Assembly (NCBI GenBank): GCA_024638965.1
Contig: JAHEJI010000032.1
Coordinates: forward strand, 1 to 36,535
Source of the DNA: Planctomycetaceae bacterium
GTDB taxonomy: Bacteria > Planctomycetota > Planctomycetia > Pirellulales > Pirellulaceae
Direction: 5' to 3'
Length of the DNA: 36,535 nucleotides
Under the pieces are notes generated by a model. That model saw only the letters and a program-made list of their open reading frames with translations, was not told where the DNA came from and made no database searches. Both the position numbers and the translations under genes were made by a program. Each line of letters begins with the position of its first letter. Position 1 is the first letter of the stretch. Of the stretch, positions 17,130 through 25,994 are shown piece after piece.

Positions 17130-17376
17130 CCGGAACGGCGCAGAGCTTGTTCCGGCCTGCAAAAATTCGTTGGGCTTAACGATAACTCATGCTTTAGTCA
17201 CATCGTCGCCGCGATCGTCCCAATTGCGGAACAACACCAGGAGGTGCTCAAAAAACAATTGGACCAATTGTTGCTACACTGACTTTGAGGATAAGCGGAC
17301 GAATGTGATGCGACAAGGGTTGGGGATTTGTAATGGAGCAATGAGAATGCAAACTGACTTGAATCAGGAATGAATT

Positions 17377-18828
17377 ATGTTGAAGACCGTTTCGTTGTTA
17401 TTGCTGTTTGCCGTACTCGTCTCGTCAAGTTTGTTTGCGTCGGATTCAGACACTGACCGCCCCAATATTCTGTTCGTTTATCTTGACGATTTCGGTTGGA
17501 AAGACACCGGTTTCATGGGATCTGATTTTTTTGAGACTCCTAACCTGGATCGGCTTGCCTCCCAGGGAATGGTCTTTACGAATGCGTACGCAGGCGCGGC
17601 CAACTGCGCACCGTCACGCGCTTGTCTTTTGTCCGGACAGTATTCGCCGCGCCATAAAATCTACAATGTTGGAACGCGGGCTCGCGGCAAGGCCCAATTT
17701 CGTCGGCTAAAACATGTGCCGGGCGTGAATGTTCTTAATCCTGAAATTAAAACCTGGGCTCAGCGGCTTCAGAAATCCGGATATGCGACGGCAACGATGG
17801 GTAAATGGCACTTGAGCGATGACCCGGTTCCGTATGGTTTTGATTTGAATATTGGCGGCTCGCACGCAGGTGGTCCTCCCCGCGGCTACTATCCACCGCA
17901 TCCGAACGTTCCGGGTCTGGCCAATGCGCCAAACGGAGAGTACGTCACCGATCGGCTGGCGACCGAAGCGATAAATTTCATTCGCAAAAACAAGGACAGA
18001 CCATGGGCCATCTTTTTGACTCATTTTGCAGTGCATACTCCGTTGAACGCAAAAAAAGAACTGCTCGCAAAATACAAATCAAAACCCCCAGGAAAACTGC
18101 ATCAACATGTTAACATGGCTACGATGATTCAAGCCGTTGATGACGGAGTCGGCCTGATCCAGAACGCATTGGAGGAATTGGGGCTTGTCGAAAAAACGAT
18201 CATCGTCTTTTATTCAGACAACGGTGGCTACGGACCGGCTACCGATATGGCCCCGCTGAAGGGCTACAAGGGCACCTACTACGAGGGCGGAATCCGCGTG
18301 CCATTTTTTGTGAAGTGGCCAGGCAAAGTCACGCCAGAGTCAAGCTCATCGGAGCCAATCACGGCGGTTGACATCTATCCAACACTTTGTGAAATGGCTG
18401 GGGCCGGCCTTCCAGAAAACCAGATTCTCGATGGCGAAAGCCTCGTCCCGTTATTGACCGGCGAGAAGAAATCTCTGGCGGATGAAACAGATGAGCGGGC
18501 AATATTCTGGCACTTTCCCGCTTATCTGCAGTCGTATAGAGATGTCAATGATGAACAGCGAGACCCGCTTTTCCGGACGCGTCCATGTAGCGTGATGCGA
18601 ATGGGGGACTGGAAATTGCACCAGTATTTTGAAGATGGCGGTTTGGAGCTCTACAACCTGAACGACGATGTTGGCGAGACGCAAAACCTGAGCGAAAAAT
18701 ACCCGAAGCGAACGAAAAATATGTTGACCCGCTTGAAGGCCTGGCAGCAGGAGACCGGCGCAGACATACCAAGCGTGCCCAATCCCGAGTTTGATTCAGC
18801 GGTCGAGGCGGCGGCGCTTAAGAAATGA
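17377..18828 (+). CDS. Secreted formylglycine-dependent sulfatase (family S1)
   Basis: Start ATG 17377, with AGGA seven bases upstream. The 483-residue product has a signal peptide (1-21, ending SSLFA). Sulfatase features: metal-binding pair LDD (Asp37-Asp38), the activation motif C-A-P-S-R at Cys77, which is converted to formylglycine (NCAPSRACLLSGQYSPR), MGKWHL, the HFAVHTPL histidine segment, and YSDNGGYG with the second metal site. The length is normal for arylsulfatase-like enzymes. It hydrolyses sulfate esters, most likely on algal polysaccharides in planctomycetes. It is convergent with the second sulfatase at 19231-20841 across a gap filled with repeats. Confidence 0.92.
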   Translation: MLKTVSLLLLFAVLVSSSLFASDSDTDRPNILFVYLDDFGWKDTGFMGSDFFETPNLDRLASQGMVFTNAYAGAANCAPSRACLLSGQYSPRHKIYNVGTRARGKAQFRRLKHVPGVNVLNPEIKTWAQRLQKSGYATATMGKWHLSDDPVPYGFDLNIGGSHAGGPPRGYYPPHPNVPGLANAPNGEYVTDRLATEAINFIRKNKDRPWAIFLTHFAVHTPLNAKKELLAKYKSKPPGKLHQHVNMATMIQAVDDGVGLIQNALEELGLVEKTIIVFYSDNGGYGPATDMAPLKGYKGTYYEGGIRVPFFVKWPGKVTPESSSSEPITAVDIYPTLCEMAGAGLPENQILDGESLVPLLTGEKKSLADETDERAIFWHFPAYLQSYRDVNDEQRDPLFRTRPCSVMRMGDWKLHQYFEDGGLELYNLNDDVGETQNLSEKYPKRTKNMLTRLKAWQQETGADIPSVPNPEFDSAVEAAALKK

Positions 18829-18866
18829 CTAGATCGTTTCAAAATAAAAACTGGTATTCAGCCTGT

Positions 18867-18948
18867 GTCATTCTGAAGGAGCTTGCGACTGAAGAATCTC
18901 TCGCTGATTCACGGAGATCCTTCACCTCGTACCTCGGTTCAAGATGAC
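18867..18948. repeat. Palindromic repeat family P1, copy 2
   Basis: 82 bases from GTCATTCTGA to TCAAGATGAC. The arms GAAGAATCTCTCG and GAGATCCTTCACCTCG are in the same orientation as copy 3 and inverted relative to copy 1. Its boundaries carry one substitution each, so it is more diverged than the others. Confidence 0.8.
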
Positions 18949-18990
18949 GCAAGCGCAAATCAATTTTGGAACTGCCAAGTTCGCAGACAA

Positions 18991-19086
18991 CAACTTCTAC
19001 CTTCGATATACCTTGTTCGGAGTTCGACATTCGAGTCACCCCCATTGGATGTCGAATGTCGAACAAGGAAATGATGAAATCTGAAG
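18991..19086. repeat. TTCGA-rich palindromic repeat family P2, copy 2
   Basis: The left half (CCTTGTTCGGAGTTCGACAT, 19011-19030) is the imperfect inverse of the right half (TGTCGAATGTCGAACAAGG, 19050-19068). The left half matches the reverse complement of copy 1 at 15753-15795. Confidence 0.65.
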
Positions 19087-19230
19087 TAGCTTTCCTGGTC
19101 CATTAGGAACGCGGAAAATAACTTCGGGTTTGCACAGCAAGGTGTTGTTTGATTCTCATCGACTAACCAATTGGATCTCAAAAAACTGATTGGAAACCTG
19201 GAAGTTATTTTGACTCATTCTTAACACAAA

Positions 19231-20841
<1,611 letters not shown>

Positions 20842-21153
20842 CTACGAGTTCTTATTTTGGTCGAACCTGGGAATCCGATCGTTTAGCCGCGATACCCTTC
20901 ACTTCAATGAGCATGGTAATATTCAAAGTCATTCTGAGTCCCACATTCGCCTTCGCGGGACAACGTAACAAATGAACATAAATTAAATTATGTGGATGGT
21001 GTTTTGGTGTATCAAGTCATCCTGAGGGAGCTTTAGCGACCGAAGGATCTCAAGCAGCTCGACGAGAGATCCTTCACTTCGCTCCACTCAGTTCAGGATG
21101 ACTAGCTTGTTTCCGATGATTCTGTGACAGACTTTAAACGATGATAGTTTCGT
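20842..21153. other. Gap between sulfatase 2 and the regulator gene
   Basis: 312 bases holding P1 repeat copy 3 (21016-21102) and a small hairpin AAACGA/TCGTTT near 21136-21155 just past the regulator stop. The promoter of sulfatase 2 should lie in 20842-20990. Confidence 0.5.
21016..21102. repeat. Palindromic repeat family P1, copy 3
   Basis: 87 bases from GTCATCCTGA to TCAGGATGAC. Its reverse complement matches copy 1 almost base for base through both arms (for example GAGTGGAGCGAAGTGAAGG against GAGTGGAGCGACGTGAAGG). Confidence 0.85.
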
Positions 21154-22470
21154 TTACCGTGCGCGCGATTGTGATCGGAATTTGAGGGGTGTCAGGCCAA
21201 AGCGGCACTTGAACATCGTGGTCATGTATTCCGGAGTTCCAAAACCTGCGTCCTGGGCAATTTTTGCAATTGCGAGATCGGTCTTCACCAGCAACTCCCG
21301 AACTCGCGCCAATCTCAGCCGTTGAATTTCGTCCAGCGGAGTTCTTCCGAAACAATCTTTAAATTTCCGTTCAAGAGAACGACGACCAATCGGCACAGAA
21401 TCCGCGACTTCCTGAACTGTGATTCCCCGACAGGCATTCATGCGAATATATCGTACGGCTGCCAATAGGTCGGGATCTGTGATTGCCAACGAGTCAGTGG
21501 ATTTCCGTAAAGTAACCATGATCGGATCGATCAGTTCGCAAATCTGTTGAACGACATTTGTCGAACCGTTCAACAATTGATCGAGATGACGAGCGGCAGC
21601 AAAACCGATGTGCTCGGAAGCCGTCACGACGCCCGAAAGCGTGGGGCTCGTCGTACTGCACAGTAACGAATCGTCGTCACCAGCGAGAACAGAAATGTCA
21701 TCGGGAACGGAAATGCCGTTCGCGCTGCAGACATCGAGAACTTGAATCGCGGCGTTCGTTTGCCAGGAGAAAATTCCGATTGGCTTTGGCAGCATTCGTA
21801 ACCAGTCCGCCATTTTTGCTCGCCGTACATTCCATCGTTCCACCACCGCTGGATCGTAAACACAATCAAACATGTGGCATTGGAACCCGTCGCTGCGGAC
21901 TTTCTCTTGAAAGATCGCGGCGTGCAATTGCACACAAGGGCGCTGGAGTGGCCCCACGTAAGCGAAATTTTTGAGACCTCGATGATTAAAGTGTTCAACT
22001 GAAATCTCGGCGACCGCGTCCACGTTACTCGTGACCTGCGGAATCCGAAGCGAACTCGAGTCTTCTGCAGAAACATTGACGACTGGGCATCCATACGAGA
22101 CAAGTTTTTTTGCGATCGAGTCATTTTCAATGGGTGCAATGATTCCGTCCCCATTCCAATTGGCGGGCAGGTTGAGTCGGTCTCGCGCACCGGCTTGAAA
22201 TGGTCCACGCGTTGCCACCCAAAGTTTCCAGGGACCGTGTTTGACGGCGTAACTATTTACACCTTGGACCAACCGTCGGCCCCACTCACGGGACGTATCA
22301 ACCAGAATCGCAATTCTTGGAGCCCCTATTTCCGCAATCGAGGGATCCGTTTCTGTGGCTTCGATCTGCTTGATTTGGGCATCCAAGGGCCCATTTTCTT
22401 GAGTGTCCTGGTTGGGGTCAGTTTTTTCTGGGGGGAAGGGATCGAGAGAGGTTTTCGCAGATGAATTCAT
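21154..22470 (-). CDS. XylR-type transcription regulator (sugar-sensor domain plus AraC HTH)
   Basis: 438 residues. After a polar N-terminal tail, residues ~50-310 are a periplasmic-binding-protein-like (LacI/GalR type) ligand domain: RIAILVDTSREWGRRLVQGV, DGIIAPIENDSIAKKL, VTSNVDAVAEISVEHF, GIFSWQTNAAIQVLDVC, DDISVLAGDDDSLLC. Residues ~335-432 are a double AraC HTH: RGITVQEVADSVPIGRRSL and the second helix set IAKIAQDAGFGTPEYMTTMF followed by FGLTPLKFR. This is the XylR architecture used by planctomycetes for carbohydrate genes. It probably senses a mono- or oligosaccharide and controls the adjacent sulfatase; the target is inferred from proximity. No clear SD is seen before the ATG. Confidence 0.88.
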   Translation of the reverse strand: MNSSAKTSLDPFPPEKTDPNQDTQENGPLDAQIKQIEATETDPSIAEIGAPRIAILVDTSREWGRRLVQGVNSYAVKHGPWKLWVATRGPFQAGARDRLNLPANWNGDGIIAPIENDSIAKKLVSYGCPVVNVSAEDSSSLRIPQVTSNVDAVAEISVEHFNHRGLKNFAYVGPLQRPCVQLHAAIFQEKVRSDGFQCHMFDCVYDPAVVERWNVRRAKMADWLRMLPKPIGIFSWQTNAAIQVLDVCSANGISVPDDISVLAGDDDSLLCSTTSPTLSGVVTASEHIGFAAARHLDQLLNGSTNVVQQICELIDPIMVTLRKSTDSLAITDPDLLAAVRYIRMNACRGITVQEVADSVPIGRRSLERKFKDCFGRTPLDEIQRLRLARVRELLVKTDLAIAKIAQDAGFGTPEYMTTMFKCRFGLTPLKFRSQSRAR

Positions 22471-23028
22471 TTTGTCGTCACATTGGAAGTGGTCGGATCA
22501 TTTCGCGAAATCACAGAATTCATTCGCATATGTTATCTGCAGAAATATCGAATTCAAGTGTCTAATAACGGCTCAAATATCTTTAGTGTTGTTTTGGGGG
22601 AGTGCATTTTAACTTAGTTTGGGTCCTGGAAGGCGGATTCGACACGGAAAAACACGCAGAATGGACTATTTGACCAATTCGCAAAATCTCTCCGTCGATC
22701 GAGTTCTTCGCGGTACTCAAGCCCAAAAAGTTGTCCGCCCATGAGTTTTCGTTAGGACCCTGATGGCGAGGCCTTATGGTCGATGATTCCCCGCAATTGT
22801 CTGGAAATGTCGTTGAAACCCATTTAACTGAATCGAATCGATGGGGAAGCCAATTGCATTCTGAAAGTCAATGCTTCCAGTTTTTCCGTTGGTTCGTTAC
22901 AATGGAGCGAGTTAAATTCCTTGCCAGACCCGTGTGCTGGCCAATTAATTGGACTGAATTCATAGCGGATCCTCGCCCGCTTATTCCTTTTCACTGCCCT
23001 TACCTTTATTTACAGAGCTGGAGGATCA
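22471..23028. other. Non-coding gap upstream of the DUF1559 gene
   Basis: 558 bases with no gene. A TACAAT hexamer at about 22899-22904 could be the -10 of the DUF1559 promoter, but the -35 (TTCCAG) is poor. The promoter of the divergent regulator gene should be in the left part. Confidence 0.35.
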
Positions 23029-24126
23029 ATGACATCTTCTCAAGCGCGACGCAAATCAGGTTTCACGTTAGTTGAACTCTTGGTTGTCATCGCCATTATC
23101 GGGATTTTGGTAGGCATGCTTTTGCCTGCCGTACAAAAAGTTCGTGAAGCAGCACGACGCGCATCCTGCCTTAACAACATGCGTCAAGTCGTCTTGGCAA
23201 TGCACAACTATCAGAGTGCCAATTTGCGATTTCCTCCAGGAAGCACGGGACCTCTATTAGATAACAGCGGTAATATTTATGAGCAACCCGAACTTATGAC
23301 TGGAGTTGGCCTCAGCACCAACGTTTTCTTGCTCCCGTACATTGAACAGGGCAATCTTTATGACGATCCACGAATGAGCGCTTTAAGGCAAGGTGGACTT
23401 CTTCCAGCTGATACAACGCAATGGTTAGCGGAAATTGGTGACAATCCAATTCCGGCATTTATCTGTGCTTCGGCGACTCAACAGGATGAATCGGCTACAT
23501 CATTGGCTGCAGGATCGGTTTCGCATTATCTTGGGGTCACCGGTCCAACTGCCTGGGATCGGAACGACTCTAATGGTGGCGTTCCGGAATGGAATGACCC
23601 CTACGATTACCACACCCAATTTTCTTACACTAATAGCCGTTTTGGCTCTGGCATCGGCGATGATGAAAATTCACCAGGACCGATTGGTCTGAACGGTATG
23701 TTTTCGCCTACGGTCACCCCAGCAGGAGCCATTGTTTATTCGAACGCAAAGGCTAAGAATTTTGATGATATTCTTGACGGTGCGTCGAACACCATCATTC
23801 TCTCGGAGTTGTCACGATCTGCAAATCCAAATCAAGTTCCCCCCTTTGTACCGAATACTTCGGGCTGGCTTTACGGCTCGTTGTTTGATACCCAAGACGG
23901 GGTCATCCTTGGCACGAATTGCAATAAGACCGTAGCTAATGGGGTGAATGGTTCAGGAGACTTCGCGAATTGGTTGAATTGTCACGCTTCCGGTAGCAAC
24001 CATCCCGGTGGAGCGAATTTCGGACTAGGAGATGGTTCCGCAAGATTTATTTCCGATTCTATTAATGTTGAAGTTTTATGGAGAGTCACATCGATAGACA
24101 AGCGTGAAATCGAAAACTTCGAGTAA
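23029..24126 (+). CDS. DUF1559 prepilin-like protein
   Basis: Start ATG 23029 with GGAGG just upstream. Residues 1-10 are a short basic leader, followed by the type IV prepilin signature [20 protein letters not shown] (cleavage after Gly11) and [14 protein letters not shown]. The body (about 45-350) is the SBP_bac_10/DUF1559 domain that is hugely expanded in planctomycetes: [16 protein letters not shown], a variable centre and the terminal H-x-G-G-A-N-F-x-x-x-D-G-S motif ([18 protein letters not shown]). These proteins are processed like pseudopilins and probably form or decorate extracellular filaments; the exact role of this copy is unknown. It is monocistronic, with its own terminator. Confidence 0.95.
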   Translation: MTSSQARRKSGFTLVELLVVIAIIGILVGMLLPAVQKVREAARRASCLNNMRQVVLAMHNYQSANLRFPPGSTGPLLDNSGNIYEQPELMTGVGLSTNVFLLPYIEQGNLYDDPRMSALRQGGLLPADTTQWLAEIGDNPIPAFICASATQQDESATSLAAGSVSHYLGVTGPTAWDRNDSNGGVPEWNDPYDYHTQFSYTNSRFGSGIGDDENSPGPIGLNGMFSPTVTPAGAIVYSNAKAKNFDDILDGASNTIILSELSRSANPNQVPPFVPNTSGWLYGSLFDTQDGVILGTNCNKTVANGVNGSGDFANWLNCHASGSNHPGGANFGLGDGSARFISDSINVEVLWRVTSIDKREIENFE

Positions 24127-24152
24127 GAAAGAACAGTGGTCTTTTAAAACAT

Positions 24153-24183
24153 AAGCGGCGACCATTTTGGTCGCCGCTTTTTT
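24153..24183 (+). terminator. Intrinsic terminator of the DUF1559 gene
   Basis: Perfect 11-bp stem AAGCGGCGACC / GGTCGCCGCTT with an ATTTT loop, running into TTTTTT. It lies between two convergent genes and could also weakly serve the minus-strand gene. Confidence 0.95.
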
Positions 24184-24220
24184 ATGCGCTTCAGAAAATT
24201 CAAAGTTCGAAGCCAAAATA

Positions 24221-24535
24221 TTATCTTCTACGAGCACCGAATCGTGGCGCGGTAACGACGGTTCGGACCGTCGCAGCGACATCTCGCGGCAATAGCGCTG
24301 GTGAGCCGCGAAAATACGAGCGTCGGATCGTGTTCCCGTAAAAGTGAAACGGTCGGTTCATCCTGTCCACGATTGGCGTGGCCTCAATCCATTCGCGATC
24401 CTGTCCGCGGGCAATGACGTAGGGATACCACCCGGGTTCCTGAGCCTGAACCGACGCACCCGAATCCAAACTAAATCCTGTAAAAGTCCCTAAAATCACT
24501 GCCGCGGATAAGAATAGTCTTTGTTGAAGCCTCAT
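24221..24535 (-). CDS. Small secreted basic protein, unknown function
   Basis: Start chosen at ATG 24535 (MRLQQRLFLSAAVILG), with GGAG eight bases upstream; codons further upstream have no SD. The product has 104 residues. A signal peptide (about 1-32) ends near SVQAQEP. The mature part is ~70 residues, with GWYPYVIARGQDREWIEATP and PFHFYGNTIRRSYFRG and an Arg-rich tail. I believe similar short proteins with an HFYGN-x-x-R-R segment occur in other planctomycetes but cannot confirm it. No enzymatic motif is visible. Confidence 0.65.
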   Translation of the reverse strand: MRLQQRLFLSAAVILGTFTGFSLDSGASVQAQEPGWYPYVIARGQDREWIEATPIVDRMNRPFHFYGNTIRRSYFRGSPALLPRDVAATVRTVVTAPRFGARRR

Positions 24536-25214
24536 GAAGCCGTCTCCGATTGCCTTTTTTAGAATTGTGTGAAACTCCATTCCAGTCTAATTGCCGATTT
24601 GGTATCCAAATGACCAAATTCCAAATTTCTTGGTGAGTTTGGAGGGCTCCGGCAGGCTTTCCAGTAAGCGTTGGGTTGAGTCTTGACAACTTTCAATCTT
24701 CTTTAAGAAATCCAAACTAATGAGCGACGAGGAACCAATATCACATTGCTTTTCTCTCCCCGCAGATTCGGACAAGGAAGCTCTGCCATCCGGTCAGGCA
24801 TGCTCCGAATTTGTTGGGAGTGGGCTGGAAGTAGGCTGATGAAAATGTTTGTGACAGCAGTATTCGACTAACCGAAGAAACTTGGCCACTGCCCCCACCC
24901 AATACGGTAAGCCCCCTCTCCTCGAGAATTCGGACGTATCCACGTTGTCACTTCATCAAGCGTTGACCGAATTCACGAGGAGAGGGGGTTTGGGGGTGAG
25001 GAGGTTTTGCTTTTTCCAACTCAGCGATTGCGAAAGATTTCAGTTCATCCAACTTTCAAATCCCAGGTGATACTTGGATCGTACTGCCCCTCACCCCCAA
25101 CTTGTCTGACGCAAATGTGTTAATCGAGTAACTTTGGGTAAGAAGATGGCACGAAAATAGGCCGTCCTAATATTGATCTTGTCAAATCGCAAGTTCTTGT
25201 TGGTCGAATGAAGG
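24536..25214. other. Non-coding gap with a long palindrome
   Basis: About 680 bases between the small secreted protein and the RAYT element. It holds the palindrome at 24909-24991 and another CCCCTCACCCCCAAC stretch near 25087-25101. No gene is supported. Confidence 0.5.
24909..24991. repeat. Long palindrome with CCCCCTCTCC/GGAGAGGGGG arms
   Basis: The left arm 24909-24933 (AAGCCCCCTCTCCTCG, then GAATTCGG) is matched by the right arm 24967-24991, with about 22 of 24 positions paired across a 33-base loop. It looks like a palindromic intergenic repeat or small MITE. A GGGGGTGAGG extension follows the right arm and is echoed as CCTCACCCCC at about 25089-25098. Confidence 0.75.
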
Positions 25215-25316
25215 CGAGCGCAGCTCGGTTTGAGCAGCGATAGCTGCGGCCGCGTGTAACTGTGGGCGGAAGCCCACAGCGTATCGGACTTGGCGACCGG
25301 GAGCCACGATAGTGGC
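25215..25316 (-). repeat. Left REP cluster (A-B-A, GATA/GGAA loops)
   Basis: Hairpins: CGAGC-GCA-GCTCG (25215-25227), GCAGC-GATA-GCTGC (25234-25247), CTGTGGGC-GGAA-GCCCACAG (25260-25279) and GCCAC-GATA-GTGGC (25303-25316). The second and fourth share the GATA loop with compensating stem changes (GCAGC/GCTGC against GCCAC/GTGGC), so the fold is what is conserved. Confidence 0.85.
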
Positions 25317-25343
25317 GGTCGCAACTTCTACCGACGTCCAACT

Positions 25344-25820
25344 TCATCCAACATGTTCAGCCTCAAACAAATATTTCCGTTCAAACTTAATTTTGTGCCT
25401 CTCCAGTAGCTCGATATATTCTTCTTCAAACGTTCTTGTGCGGTGGTGTTTGCGTTGGTTACGAATGTAATTTTGAACGATTTCGCTGTGCGAATAGCTT
25501 ACTGTGAATGCTCCGTATCCAATTTGCCATTCGAACTTGTCGCTTGCGTTTCTTGTATCAATTCGATTTTCGTTAATCCATTTAGAGGCGTTGGACTTGA
25601 TATCACGCACCGCGTCGGAGACGGTGATCGTTGGCGGCAAGCCAACCAGCAAATGCAAATGATCTTCGATGCCGCCTATCTGGATCAAGGTTCCGTTTCT
25701 GTTTCTGATCGTGCCTCCGATGTATTCGTAAAACGATTCGACAATTTCACTCCGAATCGATTTCCGGCGAAACTTGGTTCCGAAAACGATGTGATACGTC
25801 AGTTTTGTATATGAGCCCAT
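25344..25820 (-). CDS. REP-associated tyrosine transposase (IS200/Y1 family)
   Basis: Start chosen at ATG 25820 (MGSYTKLTYHIVFGTK), with GGAG six bases upstream; the longer open frame is the translated REP cluster. The product has 158 residues, as usual for Y1 transposases. Features: the N-terminal YTKLTYHIVFGTKFRR strand, the HUH motif in EDHLHLLV, the helix AVRDIKSNASKWINEN, and the C-terminal catalytic helix with tyrosine in EIVQNYIRNQRKHH. The enzyme acts on single-stranded REP hairpins. RAYTs are usually single-copy domesticated genes that mobilise REPs rather than themselves. The flanking mirrored hairpins are its presumed substrate. Confidence 0.92.
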   Translation of the reverse strand: MGSYTKLTYHIVFGTKFRRKSIRSEIVESFYEYIGGTIRNRNGTLIQIGGIEDHLHLLVGLPPTITVSDAVRDIKSNASKWINENRIDTRNASDKFEWQIGYGAFTVSYSHSEIVQNYIRNQRKHHRTRTFEEEYIELLERHKIKFERKYLFEAEHVG

Positions 25821-25862
25821 CTTTTTCTCCGAGCTTGAGCTGTTCGGTAATTCGTTGCGGCC

Positions 25863-25946
25863 GCCACTATCGTGGCTCGGCGTGTCGGTCGTTGCGTTAA
25901 CTGTGGGCTTCCGCCCACAGCTATATGCGATCACCACTATCGTGGC
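25863..25946 (+). repeat. Right REP cluster (A-B-A, TATC/TTCC loops)
   Basis: Hairpins: GCCAC-TATC-GTGGC (25863-25876), CTGTGGGC-TTCC-GCCCACAG (25901-25920) and CCAC-TATC-GTGG (25934-25945). The first carries GTTGCGGCC just 5' of it; the reverse complement of the left proximal copy carries GTTGCGACC at the same place. GTTG may therefore be the conserved cleavage-guide tetranucleotide. Confidence 0.85.
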
Positions 25947-25994
25947 TGGAATGCCCAAAGTGATCCCTTCGCCGACGGTTCGACAAATCGTCGC

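Larger units (their letters stand above)
18829..19230. other. Convergent intergenic region filled by two repeats
   Basis: 402 bases between two convergent sulfatase genes. It holds P1 repeat copy 2 (18867-18948) and P2 copy 2 (18991-19086). No gene is seen. Repeats at the convergence point may act as transcription barriers; that is inference. Confidence 0.6.
25215..25946. mobile_element. RAYT element with mirror-image REP clusters
   Basis: A transposase gene (25344-25820, minus) lies between two sets of short hairpins arranged symmetrically. Reading outward on each side the order is REP-A (stem GCCAC, loop TATC on one side and GATA on the other), REP-B (stem CTGTGGGC, loop TTCC or GGAA), then REP-A again. 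The two sides are reverse complements. This is the organisation of a REP-associated tyrosine transposase locus. A further hairpin CGAGC-GCA-GCTCG lies at 25215-25227. Confidence 0.85.

Noticed and set aside
25215..25946. CRISPR array
   Set aside because: The repeats are short hairpins in mirror order around a RAYT, not regularly spaced direct repeats with unique spacers; no cas genes. No other part of the window shows a CRISPR pattern.
25821..25958. Upstream extension of the transposase to 204 residues
   Set aside because: The extra 46 codons are the right REP cluster; ATG 25820 has a good SD and begins the Y1 domain.
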